NCBI GenBank assembly: GCA_964613425.1
Contig: CAZTHC010000062.1
Coordinates: 1 to 5,821 of the forward strand
Length of the DNA: 5,821 nucleotides
DNA from: CAZTHC01 sp964613425
GTDB taxonomy: Bacteria > Bacillota > Clostridia > TANB77 > CAG-508
Direction of reading: 5' to 3'
Position 1 is the stretch's first letter. Every line of letters begins with the position of its first letter. Below, in pieces: positions 5,476-5,821 of the stretch. Below the pieces are notes generated by a model. It was not told where the DNA came from and made no database searches. It saw only the letters and a program-made list of their open reading frames with translations. The position numbers and the translations under genes were made by a program.

Positions 5476-5821
5476 ATGTCAGTAAGAATAGGAATTAACG
5501 GATTTGGAAGAATAGGAAATTTAACTTTCCAAGCAGCATTAGAAAAGGAAGGGGTAGAAATAGTAGCAATTAATGACCCATTTATAGATGCAGAATATAT
5601 GGCTTACATGGTTAAATTTGATACAGTACATGGAAGATTTACAGGAGAAGTTAAAGCTTCTGAAGGAAAGATTATAGTTAATGGAAAAGAAATAAAAGTA
5701 TATAACGAAATGGACCCAAAAAATATTCCTTGGGGAGCAGATGGAGTTGATTATGTATTAGAATGCTCAGGAGTATTTACAACATTAGAAAAAGCCCAAG
5801 CACATATAGATGCAGGAGCAA
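5476..5821 (+). CDS. gap: Glyceraldehyde-3-phosphate dehydrogenase, N-terminal part (cut by window edge)
   Basis: This is the glycolytic enzyme that oxidises glyceraldehyde-3-phosphate to 1,3-bisphosphoglycerate using NAD and phosphate, in the cytoplasm as a tetramer. The 115 residues present cover most of the NAD-binding domain. The nucleotide loop INGFGRIG is at about 7-14, AINDPFID at about 31-38 supplies the acidic residue after the second strand that favours NAD, FDTVHGRF is at about 47-54, and ECSGVFTTLEKAQ lies near 96-108. The catalytic Cys in the SCTTN motif would lie beyond the window. After GRIG this protein has Asn, where the better-known homologues have Arg. The start is set by a very strong AGAGGAGG (5461-5468) at 7 nt, as expected for a highly expressed gene. 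It follows a terminator, so it should be transcribed from its own promoter, possibly controlled through the inverted repeat in its leader. Confidence 0.97.
   Translation, partial: MSVRIGINGFGRIGNLTFQAALEKEGVEIVAINDPFIDAEYMAYMVKFDTVHGRFTGEVKASEGKIIVNGKEIKVYNEMDPKNIPWGADGVDYVLECSGVFTTLEKAQAHIDAGA

Overview
The window looks like chromosomal DNA of a low-GC Firmicute, most likely a member of the Clostridia. It is very AT-rich throughout, the ribosome binding sites are strong AGGAGG-type sites, the promoters are close to the sigma-A consensus, and one gene starts with TTG. A sortase and an LPXTG wall protein show a Gram-positive envelope. The species cannot be named from the sequence alone.

Layout from left to right. 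(1) Positions 1-29 hold the first codons of a leftward gene that leaves the window. It has a perfect consensus promoter and is divergent from ychF. (2) ychF (185-1285) encodes the conserved YchF/OLA1 P-loop ATPase. (3) A small LPKTG wall-anchored protein (1387-1758) carries an Asn-Thr-x triplet-repeat stalk. It is convergent with a membrane-anchored sortase (1857-2474, minus strand), and an intrinsic terminator lies between them. (4) An MreB/Mbl-family actin (2626-3627) reads divergently from the sortase and is followed after 12 nt by mtaB (3640-4931), a tRNA methylthiotransferase. As given, mtaB is broken by two single-base insertions. (5) A 96-residue protein of unknown function (5039-5329) has its own promoter and terminator and contains a duplicated Trp-Lys-Leu-Phe-Glu-Ile-Lys motif. 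(6) The start of gap, encoding glyceraldehyde-3-phosphate dehydrogenase (5476 to the right edge), ends the window.

How the genes fit together. ychF, mreB, mtaB and gap are housekeeping genes for translation-associated ATPase activity, cell shape, tRNA modification and glycolysis. The sortase and the LPKTG protein form a small cell-surface cassette between them, and the likeliest reading is that the sortase anchors this neighbour. Nothing indicates a phage, transposon or CRISPR locus.

The points that most deserve a second look are the two frameshifts in mtaB, a 32-nt perfect palindrome inside its coding sequence, the triplet-repeat wall protein with its convergent sortase, and the unassigned 96-residue duplicated-motif protein. 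No clearly new multi-gene system is visible. The sortase/triplet-repeat pair and the 96-residue protein are the best candidates for undescribed biology.
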